This document shows, one piece after another, positions 1-8,442 of a stretch of DNA of 64,000 nt. The number at the start of each line of letters is the position of its first letter. Position 1 is the first letter of the stretch. The notes under the pieces were generated by a model that was given only the letters and a program-made list of their open reading frames with translations, had not been told where the DNA came from and searched no databases. Location: positions 181,757 to 245,756 of the forward strand of contig JBPBPL010000009.1 of assembly GCA_050954285.1 (NCBI GenBank). The letters are read 5' to 3'. The stretch comes from Mucilaginibacter_A sp050954285 (lineage in GTDB: Bacteria > Bacteroidota > Bacteroidia > Sphingobacteriales > Sphingobacteriaceae). A program made the translations under genes and the position numbers.

Positions 1-168
1 AAAATCTTCTTCCTTTTTAACTTCCTTTTTAATTTTGGTTTCTACGGATTTAGTGAAATCTTCTACCTGCAAAAATCCGTTACAGTACAAACAGCGGTCG
101 TCGATACGGCCTCGCCACAATGTCCACTCGTGGCAATGCGGACATTTTATTTCCTGTTTAATACTCAA
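1..168 (-). CDS. Zinc-ribbon hypothetical protein, C-terminus cut off by the window edge
   Basis: Reading leftward from a TTG at 168, a frame stays open to the window edge. It encodes a protein starting (M)SIKQEIKCPHCHEWTLW with a second pair CLYC about 18 residues later, a typical two-CxxC zinc ribbon. This is followed by a Lys/Glu-rich stretch. The in-register ATG at the CPHC region is out of frame and closes quickly, so TTG is the best visible start. It is divergent from the transporter at 206. Short zinc-ribbon proteins like this often precede a membrane segment, but that part lies outside the window. The function is unknown. Confidence 0.6.
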   Translation of the reverse strand, partial: MSIKQEIKCPHCHEWTLWRGRIDDRCLYCNGFLQVEDFTKSVETKIKKEVKKEEDF

Positions 169-205
169 TTTTTGTTGTGTTAAATAATACCTATTTTGCA
201 GCAGT

Positions 206-1543
206 ATGGAGATCAAAAATAACAAAAAGACGATCAGGGCATGGGCGATGTTTGATTGGGCAAATTCTGCTTACAACTTAGTCATCACCTCTACCATTTT
301 CCCTGCCTATTATACGGCTATTACTACAACGAAAGAACACGGCGACAAAGTTTTTTTCTTCGGGAAAAGCTTCGTTAACACGGCACTTTCCAACTATGCG
401 CTGGCAGTTGCGTATTTGGTGATTGCCATTTTAACACCCTTTTTAACTTCCATTGCTGACTATCGGGGCAACAAAAAAATCTATATGCAGTTTTTTACTT
501 GGATTGGTGCGCTGGCTTGCTGCGGTTTATATTTTTTTAAGTTGAATACGCTGGAACTGGGCATTTTCTGCTTTGCTATTGCTGCCATCGGTTATTGCGG
601 CGGACAAGTGTTTTACAATTCCTATCTGCCCGAAATTGCAACTATCGACCAGCAGGACAATGTAAGTGCCAAAGGTTTTACGTATGGTTACATTGGCAGC
701 GTGCTTTTGCAGATTATTTGTTTCATTTTCGTTTTATCACCCAAAACGTTTGGTATTACCGATGGCACTTTTCCGGCAAGGTTGAGTTTTTTGCTGGTTG
801 GTTTATGGTGGATTGGTTTTGCCCAGATTCCATTTAAAGTATTGCCAAAAGGTAGTCCGAATTTTGATAAACTGAATCAGCAAAAAGTGCATAACGGATT
901 TCAGGAATTGAAAAACGTTTGGCAAAAAGTGAAGAACATGCCTTTGCTAAAGCTTTTTTTACCGGCATTTTTTTTCTATTCCATGGGCGTGCAAACGATT
1001 ATGCTGGTTGCGGCCAACTTTGGCGAAAAGGAACTGCATCTGGGCACCGCGTCTTTAATTTCCATCATCCTGATCATCCAATTGGTAGCGATTGGCGGCG
1101 CAATGCTGATGTCTAAATTATCAGAAAAATATGGTAACGTATTAGTGCTGATCGCTGTTGTTTTCCTGTGGATCGCCGTTTGTATTTTTGCTTATTTTAT
1201 CACCACGGCCACCCAGTTTTATGGTTTAGCAGTGATTGTTGGTTTGGTAATGGGCGGCATTCAGTCGCTTTCCCGCTCTACGTATTCCAAATTTTTGCCC
1301 GAAAATATTCCGGATACAGCTTCGTTTTTTGCCTTTTACGATGTAACTGAAAAAGTAGCCATTGTAGCCGGTTTGTTTGGTTTTGGTTTTATTGAAGAAC
1401 TGACCGGCAACATGCGTAATTCCATCCTTTTTCTGACCATTCTATTTGTAGTTGGGTTGGTTTTATTGTTTTCTTTACGATCAGGCGAAAAAAATATCAG
1501 CAGAAATCCTGAATTTTACCCCCTTGAAAATCCGGAGCACTAA
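206..1543 (+). CDS. MFS transporter, UMF1/Atg22-like family
   Basis: A 445-residue polytopic membrane protein with about twelve hydrophobic segments. The N-terminus carries WAMFDWANSAYNLV, the hallmark of the UMF1 (Atg22-like) branch of the major facilitator superfamily; yeast Atg22 exports amino acids from the vacuole, while bacterial substrates are mostly unassigned. An interhelical segment near residue 300 (MSKLSEKYGN) sits where the MFS loop-2/3 motif repeats in the second half, and GGIQSLSRS follows in the C-terminal half. The stop codon is directly followed by the ATG of the LutA-like gene, so the two are probably co-transcribed. Substrate cannot be told from sequence. Confidence 0.88.
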   Translation: MEIKNNKKTIRAWAMFDWANSAYNLVITSTIFPAYYTAITTTKEHGDKVFFFGKSFVNTALSNYALAVAYLVIAILTPFLTSIADYRGNKKIYMQFFTWIGALACCGLYFFKLNTLELGIFCFAIAAIGYCGGQVFYNSYLPEIATIDQQDNVSAKGFTYGYIGSVLLQIICFIFVLSPKTFGITDGTFPARLSFLLVGLWWIGFAQIPFKVLPKGSPNFDKLNQQKVHNGFQELKNVWQKVKNMPLLKLFLPAFFFYSMGVQTIMLVAANFGEKELHLGTASLISIILIIQLVAIGGAMLMSKLSEKYGNVLVLIAVVFLWIAVCIFAYFITTATQFYGLAVIVGLVMGGIQSLSRSTYSKFLPENIPDTASFFAFYDVTEKVAIVAGLFGFGFIEELTGNMRNSILFLTILFVVGLVLLFSLRSGEKNISRNPEFYPLENPEH

Positions 1544-2272
1544 ATGAAAGTTGAATTATTTATCCCTTGTTTTATCGATCAGCTTTTCCCGGATACTGCT
1601 TTTAGCACCATAAAATTATTGGAAAAAGTAGGTTGCGAAGTCATTTATAATCCAAACCAAACCTGCTGCGGGCAGCCTGCTTTCAACGCTGGTTTTTGGG
1701 ACGATGCCAAAGCGATAGGCAATAAATTTCTAAATGATTTTTCTGATCAGCATTTTATCGTTTCACCGTCCGCTTCCTGCACCGGCATGGTCAAAAACTA
1801 TTACAGCGATCTGTTTACCAACACCGCCGTGCACAATAAATGCCGATCTATCCAAAGCCATATTCACGAATTGTCTGATTTTTTGGTGAATGTGATGGAG
1901 CAGGATTATTTTGGTGCCGAGCTGGAAGGCAAAGCCGTTTATCACGATAGTTGCGCTGCTTTGCGCGAATGTAAAATCAAAGCAGAACCCCGAAAATTAT
2001 TAGAAAAAGTACATGGCCTGGAGCTGATGGAACTGCCTGATAGCGATACCTGTTGCGGTTTCGGCGGAACATTTGCCGTGAAATTTGAAGCGATTTCTAC
2101 TGCCATGGCGCAGCAAAAAGTAGATCAGGCATTGGCTTTGGATGCTGATTATATTATTTCTACGGATGCTTCCTGCCTGCTGCATCTGCAAGGTTATATC
2201 GATAAGAATAATCTGCCGATAAAAACAGTACATCTGGCGGATGTTTTGGCTGGGGGCTGGGGAAATATCTGA
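1544..2272 (+). CDS. (Fe-S)-binding CCG-domain protein, LutA/LldE-like
   Basis: A 242-residue protein with two cysteine-rich CCG domains: CCGQPAFNAG near residue 42 and CCGFGGTFAVKF near residue 170, each with an upstream Cys that would complete the cluster site. This is the pattern of LutA/LldE, the subunit of the LutABC L-lactate oxidation complex, and of the heterodisulfide reductase/GlpC type redox proteins. LutB and LutC are not visible next to it, so a role in lactate oxidation is inferred from the family only. The ATG follows the preceding stop without a gap, indicating translational coupling with the UMF1-type transporter. Confidence 0.85.
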   Translation: MKVELFIPCFIDQLFPDTAFSTIKLLEKVGCEVIYNPNQTCCGQPAFNAGFWDDAKAIGNKFLNDFSDQHFIVSPSASCTGMVKNYYSDLFTNTAVHNKCRSIQSHIHELSDFLVNVMEQDYFGAELEGKAVYHDSCAALRECKIKAEPRKLLEKVHGLELMELPDSDTCCGFGGTFAVKFEAISTAMAQQKVDQALALDADYIISTDASCLLHLQGYIDKNNLPIKTVHLADVLAGGWGNI

Positions 2273-2287
2273 AGTTGAATTTAGGGT

Positions 2288-2302
2288 GATAAAAGAAGCA
2301 TC
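2288..2302 (-). repeat. Dispersed motif, type A
   Basis: GATAAAAGAAGCATC, preceded by AATTTAGGGT, sits just after the lutA-like stop. It is the first copy of the dispersed family in the window. Confidence 0.8.
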
Positions 2303-2396
2303 ACAACCTCAAACATTACTCTTTAAAACCTTTTCTATTTCCATTGTTTGCTTTTGGATACTATTAAATCTATATAAAAAAACTGTGTATTTATCC

Positions 2397-2404
2397 TACT
2401 TTTG
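2397..2404 (+). promoter_or_regulatory. Candidate thrS promoter, -7 element
   Basis: TACTTTTG matches the Bacteroidota -7 consensus TAnnTTTG. It lies 65 bases before the thrS start. No clear TTTG is seen at the expected -33 distance, so this is a motif match only. Confidence 0.4.
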
Positions 2405-2427
2405 CCCGAAATCACTTTGTAGGTGAT

Positions 2428-2440
2428 GATACTGTTTTTA
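2428..2440 (+). repeat. Dispersed motif, type B, in the thrS leader
   Basis: GATACTGTTTTTA followed by CC; an isolated copy between the candidate promoter and the thrS start, so it would be in the 5' untranslated region. Confidence 0.75.
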
Positions 2441-2469
2441 CCACATAAAAATCTAAATCATAGTTGTAG

Positions 2470-4395
2470 ATGATTAATTTAACACTTCCAGACGGCTCTG
2501 TCCGTGAGTACGACAAAGGCATTACTGCCATGCAGGTTGCCCGTTCCATTTCCGAAGGTTTGGCACGAAATGTTTTAGCTGCCGAAATTGACGGCAAAGT
2601 TTGGGATGCCAGCCGCCCGATTGAAGAAGATGCCAAAATCCGTTTATTAACATGGAACGATACCGAAGGAAAAGCTACTTTCTGGCATTCCTCGGCGCAT
2701 TTAATGGCCGAAGCTTTGGAAGCTTTGTATCCAGGCGTAAAGCTTGGAATTGGCCCGGCCATTGAAACCGGTTTTTATTATGATGTAGATTTTGGCGATC
2801 AACCGTTTTCTTCGGATGACTTTAAAAAAATCGAAGATAAAATGTCGGAACTGGCCAAAACCAAGTCCGAATATATCCGCAAGCCAGTATCAAAAGCACA
2901 AGCCATTGAATACTTTACGGAGAAAGGCGATGAGTACAAGCTCGATCTGATTAAAGATTTACCAGACGGTTCGATCACTTTTTATTCCCAGGGAAACTTT
3001 ACGGATTTATGCCGAGGCCCGCACATTCCGAATACTTCTTTTATCAAGGCAATTAAGTTGATGAGCGTTGCCGGTGCTTACTGGCGCGGCGATGAAAGTC
3101 GGAAACAACTGACCCGAATTTACGGCGTTACTTATCCAAAACAAAGTGAGTTAACCGATTATCTTCATTTTCTAGAAGAAGCTAAAAAACGCGATCACCG
3201 TAAATTAGGTAAAGAACTGGAGCTGTTTGCTTTTTCAGAAAAAGTAGGAATGGGTTTGCCTTTATGGTTGCCAAAAGGTACTGCACTGCGCGAGAAATTA
3301 GTAAGATTTTTGCAAAAAGCGCAGGAAGAAGCTGGTTACGAACAAGTAATTACGCCACATATCGGACATAAAAATCTGTATGTAACTTCCGGTCATTATG
3401 AGAAATACGGTGCTGATTCTTTTCAACCCATAAAAACACCACAGGAAGGAGAGGAGTTCTTCCTAAAACCGATGAATTGTCCGCACCATTGCGAAATCTA
3501 TAAAGTTAAGCCGCGTTCTTACAAAGATTTGCCGGTCCGTTTTGCTGAATTTGGAACCGTTTATCGTTATGAGCAAAGCGGAGAACTGCATGGTTTAACC
3601 CGTGTTCGCGGTTTTACACAAGATGATGCGCATTTATTTTGTCGCCCAGATCAGGTAAAAGAAGAGTTTAAAAAAGTAATCGACTTGGTGCTTTATGTGT
3701 TTAAAGCCTTGGGATTCAATGATTATACGGCTCAGATTTCCTTGCGTGATCCGGAAAATAAAACCAAATATATCGGCACAGACGAAAACTGGCTGCTGGC
3801 AGAAGCGGCGATTATTGAAGCTGCCCATGAAAAAGGTTTGCCAACGGTGATCGAGTTTGGTGAAGCTGCTTTTTATGGTCCGAAGCTGGATTTTATGGTC
3901 AAAGATGCTTTAGGCAGAAAATGGCAACTGGGAACAATTCAAGTTGATTACAATTTGCCGGAACGTTTTGAACTGGAATATACCGGAAGTGACAACTTAA
4001 AACACCGGCCGGTAATGATTCATCGCGCACCTTTTGGTTCGCTGGAAAGATTTGTGGCTGTTTTGATTGAGCATTGTGCAGGAAATTTCCCGTTGTGGTT
4101 AACGCCGGAACAATATACAATTTTACCTATATCGGAAAAATATGAAGATTATGCAAAAAAACTTTCCGATTCTTTAAAAAAGAACGATATTCGCGGTCTT
4201 ATTGACTTAAGGGATGAGAAGATCGGAAGAAAAATCCGGGATGCCGAAGTCAAAAAGATTCCATACATGCTTATTGTGGGTGAAAAGGAAGCAGCAGAAA
4301 GCACTGTTTCTGTGCGCAAACATGGTGAAGGTGATTTAGGTAGTATGAATTTAGAAGATTTTAAATTATTAATAGAAAAAGAAATAACAATATAA
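2470..4395 (+). CDS. thrS: Threonine--tRNA ligase
   Basis: A 641-residue class II aminoacyl-tRNA synthetase charging tRNA-Thr in the cytoplasm. Domains in order: TGS (about 1-60), second additional domain with the editing-site histidines of HSSAH (H73, H77) and the later CRGPH cysteine, class II catalytic core with the zinc cysteine in MNCPHH (C337), motif 2 region RYEQSGELHGLTRVRGF, motif 3 HRAPFGSLERF, and a C-terminal anticodon-binding domain. Length is that of full bacterial ThrRS, including the editing module. The stop is followed after one base by the TTG start of infC, so thrS heads the thrS-infC-rpmI-rplT cluster common in bacteria. Confidence 0.98.
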   Translation: MINLTLPDGSVREYDKGITAMQVARSISEGLARNVLAAEIDGKVWDASRPIEEDAKIRLLTWNDTEGKATFWHSSAHLMAEALEALYPGVKLGIGPAIETGFYYDVDFGDQPFSSDDFKKIEDKMSELAKTKSEYIRKPVSKAQAIEYFTEKGDEYKLDLIKDLPDGSITFYSQGNFTDLCRGPHIPNTSFIKAIKLMSVAGAYWRGDESRKQLTRIYGVTYPKQSELTDYLHFLEEAKKRDHRKLGKELELFAFSEKVGMGLPLWLPKGTALREKLVRFLQKAQEEAGYEQVITPHIGHKNLYVTSGHYEKYGADSFQPIKTPQEGEEFFLKPMNCPHHCEIYKVKPRSYKDLPVRFAEFGTVYRYEQSGELHGLTRVRGFTQDDAHLFCRPDQVKEEFKKVIDLVLYVFKALGFNDYTAQISLRDPENKTKYIGTDENWLLAEAAIIEAAHEKGLPTVIEFGEAAFYGPKLDFMVKDALGRKWQLGTIQVDYNLPERFELEYTGSDNLKHRPVMIHRAPFGSLERFVAVLIEHCAGNFPLWLTPEQYTILPISEKYEDYAKKLSDSLKKNDIRGLIDLRDEKIGRKIRDAEVKKIPYMLIVGEKEAAESTVSVRKHGEGDLGSMNLEDFKLLIEKEITI

Positions 4396-4396
4396 C

Positions 4397-4966
4397 TTGG
4401 CATTAAGTAAACCAAATTTTAGCAGAGGCCCGCGGCCTCCTTTCAAAAAGAAAGAAGCTGAACATAACATCAATCAATTTATCAGGGTTCCGGAAATTCG
4501 CTTGGTTGGCGATAACGTAGAACCTGGAATTTTCAACACAAAAGTTGCTTTGGCTATGGCCGAAGAACAAGAGTTGGACTTGGTTGAAATTTCTCCGAAT
4601 GCAGTTCCGCCTGTTTGTAAAATCATAGACTATAACAAGTTTATTTACGAGCAGAAGAAAAAGATGAAGGAGATCAAGAGCAATGCCAAGCAAACTGTTA
4701 TCAAAGAAATCCGCTTCGGCCCCAATACTGATGACCATGACTTTGAATTTAAGCTGAAACATGCACAAAAATTTCTGGAAGCTGGTGAAAAAGTGAGGGC
4801 ATACGTGCATTTTAAAGGACGTGCAATTGTGTACAAAGAACAGGGAGAAATCCTGTTGTTGCGCTTTGCACAAGCCGTAGAAGAAGTTGGAAAAGTGGAA
4901 CAGTTACCTAAATTAGAAGGAAAAAGAATGTTCCTGACATTAGCACCTAAAGCAGCAAAAAAATAA
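4397..4966 (+). CDS. infC: Translation initiation factor IF-3, TTG start
   Basis: A 189-residue protein with the two-domain IF-3 plan. The N-domain holds RLVGDNVEPGIFNTKVALAMA and DLVEISPNAVPPVCKIIDY, then a lysine-rich linker (KKKMKEIKSNAKQ), then the C-domain with EIRFGPNTDDHDFEFKLKHA and KVRAYVHFKGR. IF-3 binds the 30S subunit, blocks premature 50S joining and checks the initiation codon. No ATG is available upstream of the conserved N-domain; the start is TTG, one base after the thrS stop. Many infC genes use a rare start codon, which lets IF-3 repress its own synthesis; that mechanism here is inferred. Confidence 0.97.
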   Translation: MALSKPNFSRGPRPPFKKKEAEHNINQFIRVPEIRLVGDNVEPGIFNTKVALAMAEEQELDLVEISPNAVPPVCKIIDYNKFIYEQKKKMKEIKSNAKQTVIKEIRFGPNTDDHDFEFKLKHAQKFLEAGEKVRAYVHFKGRAIVYKEQGEILLLRFAQAVEEVGKVEQLPKLEGKRMFLTLAPKAAKK

Positions 4967-4985
4967 ATAGTTTAACAAAAGAAGT

Positions 4986-5186
4986 ATGCCAAAAATGAAA
5001 ACCAATTCCAGTGCAAAAAAGCGTTTTAAGCTTACTGGAACCGGTAAAATCACCAGAAAAAACGCTTACAAAAGCCACATTCTGACCAAAATGTCAACCA
5101 AACGTAAACGTGCACTTGGCCACACCAGTTTAGTATCTGATGCGGATTTGGGTAACGTAAAACGGATGCTTTGTATCGGTAAATAA
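4986..5186 (+). CDS. rpmI: Large ribosomal subunit protein bL35
   Basis: A 66-residue, very basic protein beginning MPKMKTNSSAKKRFKLTGTG, the typical bL35 opening, with the later RKRALGHTSLV segment close to the family pattern. It is a component of the 50S subunit. It lies 19 bases after infC and 75 bases before rplT, the standard infC-rpmI-rplT order. Length is normal for the family. Confidence 0.97.
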   Translation: MPKMKTNSSAKKRFKLTGTGKITRKNAYKSHILTKMSTKRKRALGHTSLVSDADLGNVKRMLCIGK

Positions 5187-5261
5187 CACAATTTTTAACC
5201 AGGTATTCGGGTTTGCAAGTTTTCATTAAATTGAAACACCTACTACCAAAAACTTAAACAA

Positions 5262-5606
5262 ATGCCACGTTCAGTAAACGCAGTAGCGTCCCGCAGACGC
5301 AGAAAAAAAATAATGAACCTCGCCAAAGGTTATTGGGGTTCTCGTAGTAAGGTTTATACCGTTGCGAAAAATACAGTTGAAAAAGGTTTACAGTACGCTT
5401 ATCGTGACCGTAAAACTAAAAAAAGAGAGTTCAGAGGATTGTGGATTCAGCGTATCAACGCAGGTGCACGCCAGTACGGCATTTCTTATTCTCAATTAAT
5501 GGGGAAATTAAACAGCGCAAAAATTACGTTAAACCGTAAGGTTTTGGCAGATTTAGCGATGAATCATCCTGATGCTTTTAAAGCAGTAGTAGATTCAGTA
5601 AAATAA
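5262..5606 (+). CDS. rplT: Large ribosomal subunit protein bL20
   Basis: A 114-residue basic protein starting MPRSVNAVASRRRRKKIMNL, with the characteristic AKGYWGSRSKVYTVAKN and FRGLWIQRINAGARQYG blocks. bL20 binds 23S rRNA early in 50S assembly and in enterobacteria represses the infC operon translation. Whether that happens here cannot be seen. It is the last gene of its cluster, followed by a strong terminator hairpin. Confidence 0.97.
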   Translation: MPRSVNAVASRRRRKKIMNLAKGYWGSRSKVYTVAKNTVEKGLQYAYRDRKTKKREFRGLWIQRINAGARQYGISYSQLMGKLNSAKITLNRKVLADLAMNHPDAFKAVVDSVK

Positions 5607-5624
5607 ATAAAAGCTGCTTTAGCT

Positions 5625-5655
5625 AAAAGGGAACCTTAACGGGTTCCCTTTTTTT
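5625..5655 (+). terminator. Rho-independent terminator after rplT
   Basis: Perfect 11-bp arms AAAAGGGAACC and GGTTCCCTTTT with a 6-base loop, followed by a T run. It is unrelated to the dispersed motif. Confidence 0.9.
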
Positions 5656-5663
5656 ATGGCTGA

Positions 5664-5671
5664 TAAATTTG
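5664..5671 (+). promoter_or_regulatory. Candidate peroxiredoxin promoter, -7 element
   Basis: TAAATTTG matches TAnnTTTG, 60 bases before the peroxiredoxin start and just after the rplT terminator. The -33 element is not clear. Confidence 0.35.
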
Positions 5672-5731
5672 CAGAACCCATAAATCTCTACTAACTTAGT
5701 ATAGTATTTTTATACATTAAATTTTAAAATT

Positions 5732-6367
5732 ATGAGTTTAAGATTGGGTGATAAAGCACCAAATTTTCAGGCAAAAACCTCTTTGGGGGAAATAGATTTT
5801 TACGAATATTTAGGCGACAGCTGGGGAATATTGTTTTCGCATCCAGGAGATTACACACCTGTTTGTACTACTGAATTGGGCAAAACAGCTGCCTTGAAAG
5901 ACGAGTTTGAAAAAAGAAACGTCAAGGTAATTGCACTAAGCGTTGATGATGTGGAATCGCACCAGGGCTGGATCAATGATATTAATGAAACGCAAAATGT
6001 AGAAGTAACTTTCCCGATTATCGGTGATAAAGACCGCAAAATATCAGAAGCTTATGATATGATCCATCCGAATGCTTCTGTAAATGCAACTATCCGTTCG
6101 CTTTTTATTATCGACCCGAATAAAATTGTGAAACTGATTATCAGTTATCCTGCTTCAACCGGAAGAAATTTTCAGGAAGTTTTGCGGGTGATTGATTCAC
6201 TACAATTAACAGCTTATCACAGCGTTGCCACGCCAGCCGATTGGAAAGACGGTGAGCAAGTGGTTGTTTTGCCATCGATCAAAACGGAAGACATCCCAGA
6301 TAAATTTCCAAAAGGTTTTGTAGAAGTGAAACCGTATTTGCGGATGACACCTCAGCCTAATAAATAA
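5732..6367 (+). CDS. 1-Cys peroxiredoxin (Prx6 subfamily)
   Basis: A 211-residue thioredoxin-fold peroxidase reducing hydrogen and organic peroxides. The active-site motif is HPGDYTPVCTTELG with peroxidatic C45, Thr42 and a later conserved Arg (ATIRSLFIIDP). No second cysteine occurs anywhere in the protein, and the long C-terminal extension (EVKPYLRMTPQP) is that of the Prx6 group. A 1-Cys enzyme needs an external thiol reductant. It appears monocistronic: own candidate promoter upstream, and a hairpin made of the dispersed motif right after the stop. Confidence 0.94.
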   Translation: MSLRLGDKAPNFQAKTSLGEIDFYEYLGDSWGILFSHPGDYTPVCTTELGKTAALKDEFEKRNVKVIALSVDDVESHQGWINDINETQNVEVTFPIIGDKDRKISEAYDMIHPNASVNATIRSLFIIDPNKIVKLIISYPASTGRNFQEVLRVIDSLQLTAYHSVATPADWKDGEQVVVLPSIKTEDIPDKFPKGFVEVKPYLRMTPQPNK

Positions 6368-6377
6368 TTTTTCAACC

Positions 6378-6411
6378 GGATACTGTTTTTATGCCGGTAA
6401 AAACAGTATCC
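6378..6411 (+). terminator. Terminator made of an inverted pair of type B motifs
   Basis: GGATACTGTTTTTA and its exact complement TAAAAACAGTATCC flank the loop TGCCGG. The 14-bp perfect stem begins 10 bases after the peroxiredoxin stop. No long T tract follows, so termination would rest on the stem and the T run inside the first arm. Confidence 0.7.
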
Positions 6412-6491
6412 ATCTTTGTTTTTATTATTTTTCTTTTTTTACCATTTAGTTTATTTATATTAAACCACTAATTTAATTGTAACTAAATGCT

Positions 6492-6689
6492 ATGAAAACT
6501 GGAAAAGTAAAGTGGTTTAACACTCAAAAAGGTTATGGTTTTATCGTTACTGATGACGGTAAAGATCTTTTCGTACACTTTAAAGACGTTCAAGGTGGGG
6601 TGAACGCTATAAAAGATAACGATAATGTAGAATACGAAGTTGAGGAAGGCAGAAAAGGATTGCAGGCAGTTAATGTAAAAAAAATCTGA
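6492..6689 (+). CDS. Cold-shock domain protein
   Basis: A 65-residue single-domain cold-shock protein. It opens GKVKWFNTQKGYGFI with the RNP-1 aromatic motif KGYGFI and has RNP-2 LFVHF at about residues 26-30. These aromatics stack on single-stranded RNA or DNA. The typical length is 64-70. It stands alone, with a terminator downstream. Whether it is cold-induced or constitutive cannot be told, although the roughly 70-base leader is AT-rich. Confidence 0.96.
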   Translation: MKTGKVKWFNTQKGYGFIVTDDGKDLFVHFKDVQGGVNAIKDNDNVEYEVEEGRKGLQAVNVKKI

Positions 6690-6716
6690 TAAAAAACATA
6701 CTCAACTGAAATTAGA

Positions 6717-6747
6717 AGCCTTTCGTTTGTATGAAGGGCTTTTTTTA
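6717..6747 (+). terminator. Terminator after the cold-shock gene
   Basis: Arms AGCCTTTC and GAAGGGCT (one G-T pair) around an 8-base loop, followed by seven T. Confidence 0.8.
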
Positions 6748-6821
6748 TGTCTGAATATTTCAAGTTTCAATCTGTATCAATTCTAATTTGAACAATCGTG
6801 AAAAGCTAACGTTGAAAAAAG

Positions 6822-7805
6822 ATGACTGTATATTACCATGATTTACAACAGGAGTTTGAAAGGGTTCTTTTGAAATATCATTTTTCTGCCGTAAAAGCAG
6901 CGTTGTGTTCTAAAATATTTGCGCAAAATAGTTTGGATGGCGTGTATTCGCATGGCTTAAATCGATTCCCAGTGTTTATCGAACATGTAAAGAGTGGCTT
7001 GGTAAAACCTGAAGCCGAGCCAGAATTATTGACCGAAAATGGTGCACTGGTACATTATGATGGCCATCTTGCACCGGGGATGTATAACGCGACGTTTGCC
7101 ATGAAAAAGGCAACTGAACTTGCAAAAATTAATGGTATTGCCTGTGTCAGCCTGAAAAATACAAACCATTGGATGCGCGGCGGAACTTATGGCTGGCAAG
7201 CAGCAACGGCAGGTTGCATTGGTGTTTGTTTTACCAATACAATTGCAAACGTACCGCCCTGGGGAGGAAAAGAACCGCGTTTAGGCAATAATCCGCTGGT
7301 AATTGCGGTGCCCAAAAATGATGGACATTTAGTGCTGGATATGGCTATGTCTCAATACTCGTATGGTAAACTGCAGGAATATGAGCTGAAAAATGAACAG
7401 CTTCCGTTTCCCGGAGGTTATGATTTAAATGGAAACCAGTCGACTGATCCTGCAAAAATAAAACAGTCGCAAAGGGCTTTGCCGATTGGAATGTGGAAAG
7501 GTTCCGGACTTTCTTTAATGCTCGATGTATTACTGACGGCCTTAAGCGGAGGGAAATCTACCAAAGAAATTACGGCTACGGGAAAAGAATCAGGTGTATC
7601 ACAAACCTTTATTACTATTTATCAGCCTGATCTTCATCAAAAACTGATTCAGCAGATTATTGAATTTGCAAAAAGCAGCACAGCAGATGAAAATGACGGA
7701 AAAATCTGGTATCCGGGAGAAAAAACACTACTCACCAGAAATAAAAATACAGCAGAAGGAATACCCGTAAACGAGGCAATCTGGAATGCCGTACAGAAAC
7801 TTTAA
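6822..7805 (+). CDS. 2,3-diketo-L-gulonate / malate-lactate type dehydrogenase, YiaK-like
   Basis: A 327-residue NAD(P)H-dependent oxidoreductase of the Ldh_2 (malate/L-lactate dehydrogenase) family. Diagnostic segments are FAQNSLDGVYSHGLNRFPVFIEHVKSG near the N-terminus, the catalytic-His region NTNHWMRGG, and GTYGWQAATAGCIGVCFTN. The opening matches the YiaK group, which reduces 2,3-diketo-L-gulonate in sugar-acid catabolism. A mannonate dehydratase lies 12 kb away, so hexuronate use by this organism is plausible but not linked here by an operon. It is preceded by the cold-shock terminator and followed, 60 bases on, by the CAP-domain gene. Confidence 0.85.
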   Translation: MTVYYHDLQQEFERVLLKYHFSAVKAALCSKIFAQNSLDGVYSHGLNRFPVFIEHVKSGLVKPEAEPELLTENGALVHYDGHLAPGMYNATFAMKKATELAKINGIACVSLKNTNHWMRGGTYGWQAATAGCIGVCFTNTIANVPPWGGKEPRLGNNPLVIAVPKNDGHLVLDMAMSQYSYGKLQEYELKNEQLPFPGGYDLNGNQSTDPAKIKQSQRALPIGMWKGSGLSLMLDVLLTALSGGKSTKEITATGKESGVSQTFITIYQPDLHQKLIQQIIEFAKSSTADENDGKIWYPGEKTLLTRNKNTAEGIPVNEAIWNAVQKL

Positions 7806-7868
7806 AAAATACACCTTTAAACTTTCTTTTGCGTTTACGATCAAATAAATTCAAAATTGATTGCTAAC

Positions 7869-8402
7869 GTGAAACCGATTTATCTGAAAATCCTGCTTGT
7901 TATTCCATTGTTTTTTTGCTCGTCATTTGTCCATGAGAATGCTTCTTTTATGAATAAAAATTTCAGTTTTAAAGCTGAAGTGTTAAATCGAATCAATCGG
8001 GTAAGAGTGCAGGGATGTAATTGCGGCAACGTTTTTATGCCGCCAGTTGCGCCTGTAGTTTGGAATGATCAGTTGGCCGTGGCTGCTGCTGGCCATGCAC
8101 AGGATATGGCTAACCAGCATTATTTTATTCATGAAAGCAAGAATGGCGATCATATTCGCAATCGGTTTGAAAAGGCGGGTTATGGTACAGTCGGTTTCCA
8201 GCGTTACGTAATTGGTGAAAACATTGCCCAAGGTCAGCAATCGATCGAGCAGGTAAATCAGGAATTATTCAAAAGTGAAAACCATTGTAAAAACCTGATG
8301 AACCCCGCTTTTAAAGAAGTTGGGGTTTACGTTTACGATTATTACTGGGTAGAAGATTTTGGCGGCAGGTACCCTTTTGATTCAAATCTGGCTAAGCAAT
8401 AA
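7869..8402 (+). CDS. Secreted CAP-domain (SCP/PR-1) protein
   Basis: The frame opens at a TTG (7857), but the GTG at 7869 gives a better signal peptide: short basic start, then a hydrophobic core LKILLVIPLFFCSSF. The mature part is a CAP domain with WNDQLAVAAAGHAQDMANQHYFIHE, GENIAQGQQSIEQV and HCKNLMNPAFKEVGV, which carry the conserved His/Glu cavity residues. CAP proteins are secreted; bacterial ones have no agreed function. It lies 52 bases after the YiaK-like gene, but no shared role is evident. Confidence 0.88.
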   Translation: MKPIYLKILLVIPLFFCSSFVHENASFMNKNFSFKAEVLNRINRVRVQGCNCGNVFMPPVAPVVWNDQLAVAAAGHAQDMANQHYFIHESKNGDHIRNRFEKAGYGTVGFQRYVIGENIAQGQQSIEQVNQELFKSENHCKNLMNPAFKEVGVYVYDYYWVEDFGGRYPFDSNLAKQ

Positions 8403-8426
8403 TTCATCAGCCTAAATTTAGGTCGA

Positions 8427-8438
8427 TAAAAACAGTAT
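8427..8438 (-). repeat. Dispersed motif, type B, between convergent genes
   Basis: TAAAAACAGTAT preceded by CCTAAATTTAGGTCGA, a good example of the extended form with the AAATTT tract. It occupies most of the gap between the CAP gene and the convergent dehydrogenase-like gene. Confidence 0.8.
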
Positions 8439-8442
8439 TAAT

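Noticed and set aside
4403..4873. Antisense frame across infC (156 codons)
   Set aside because: Shadow of infC; no start context or family resemblance.
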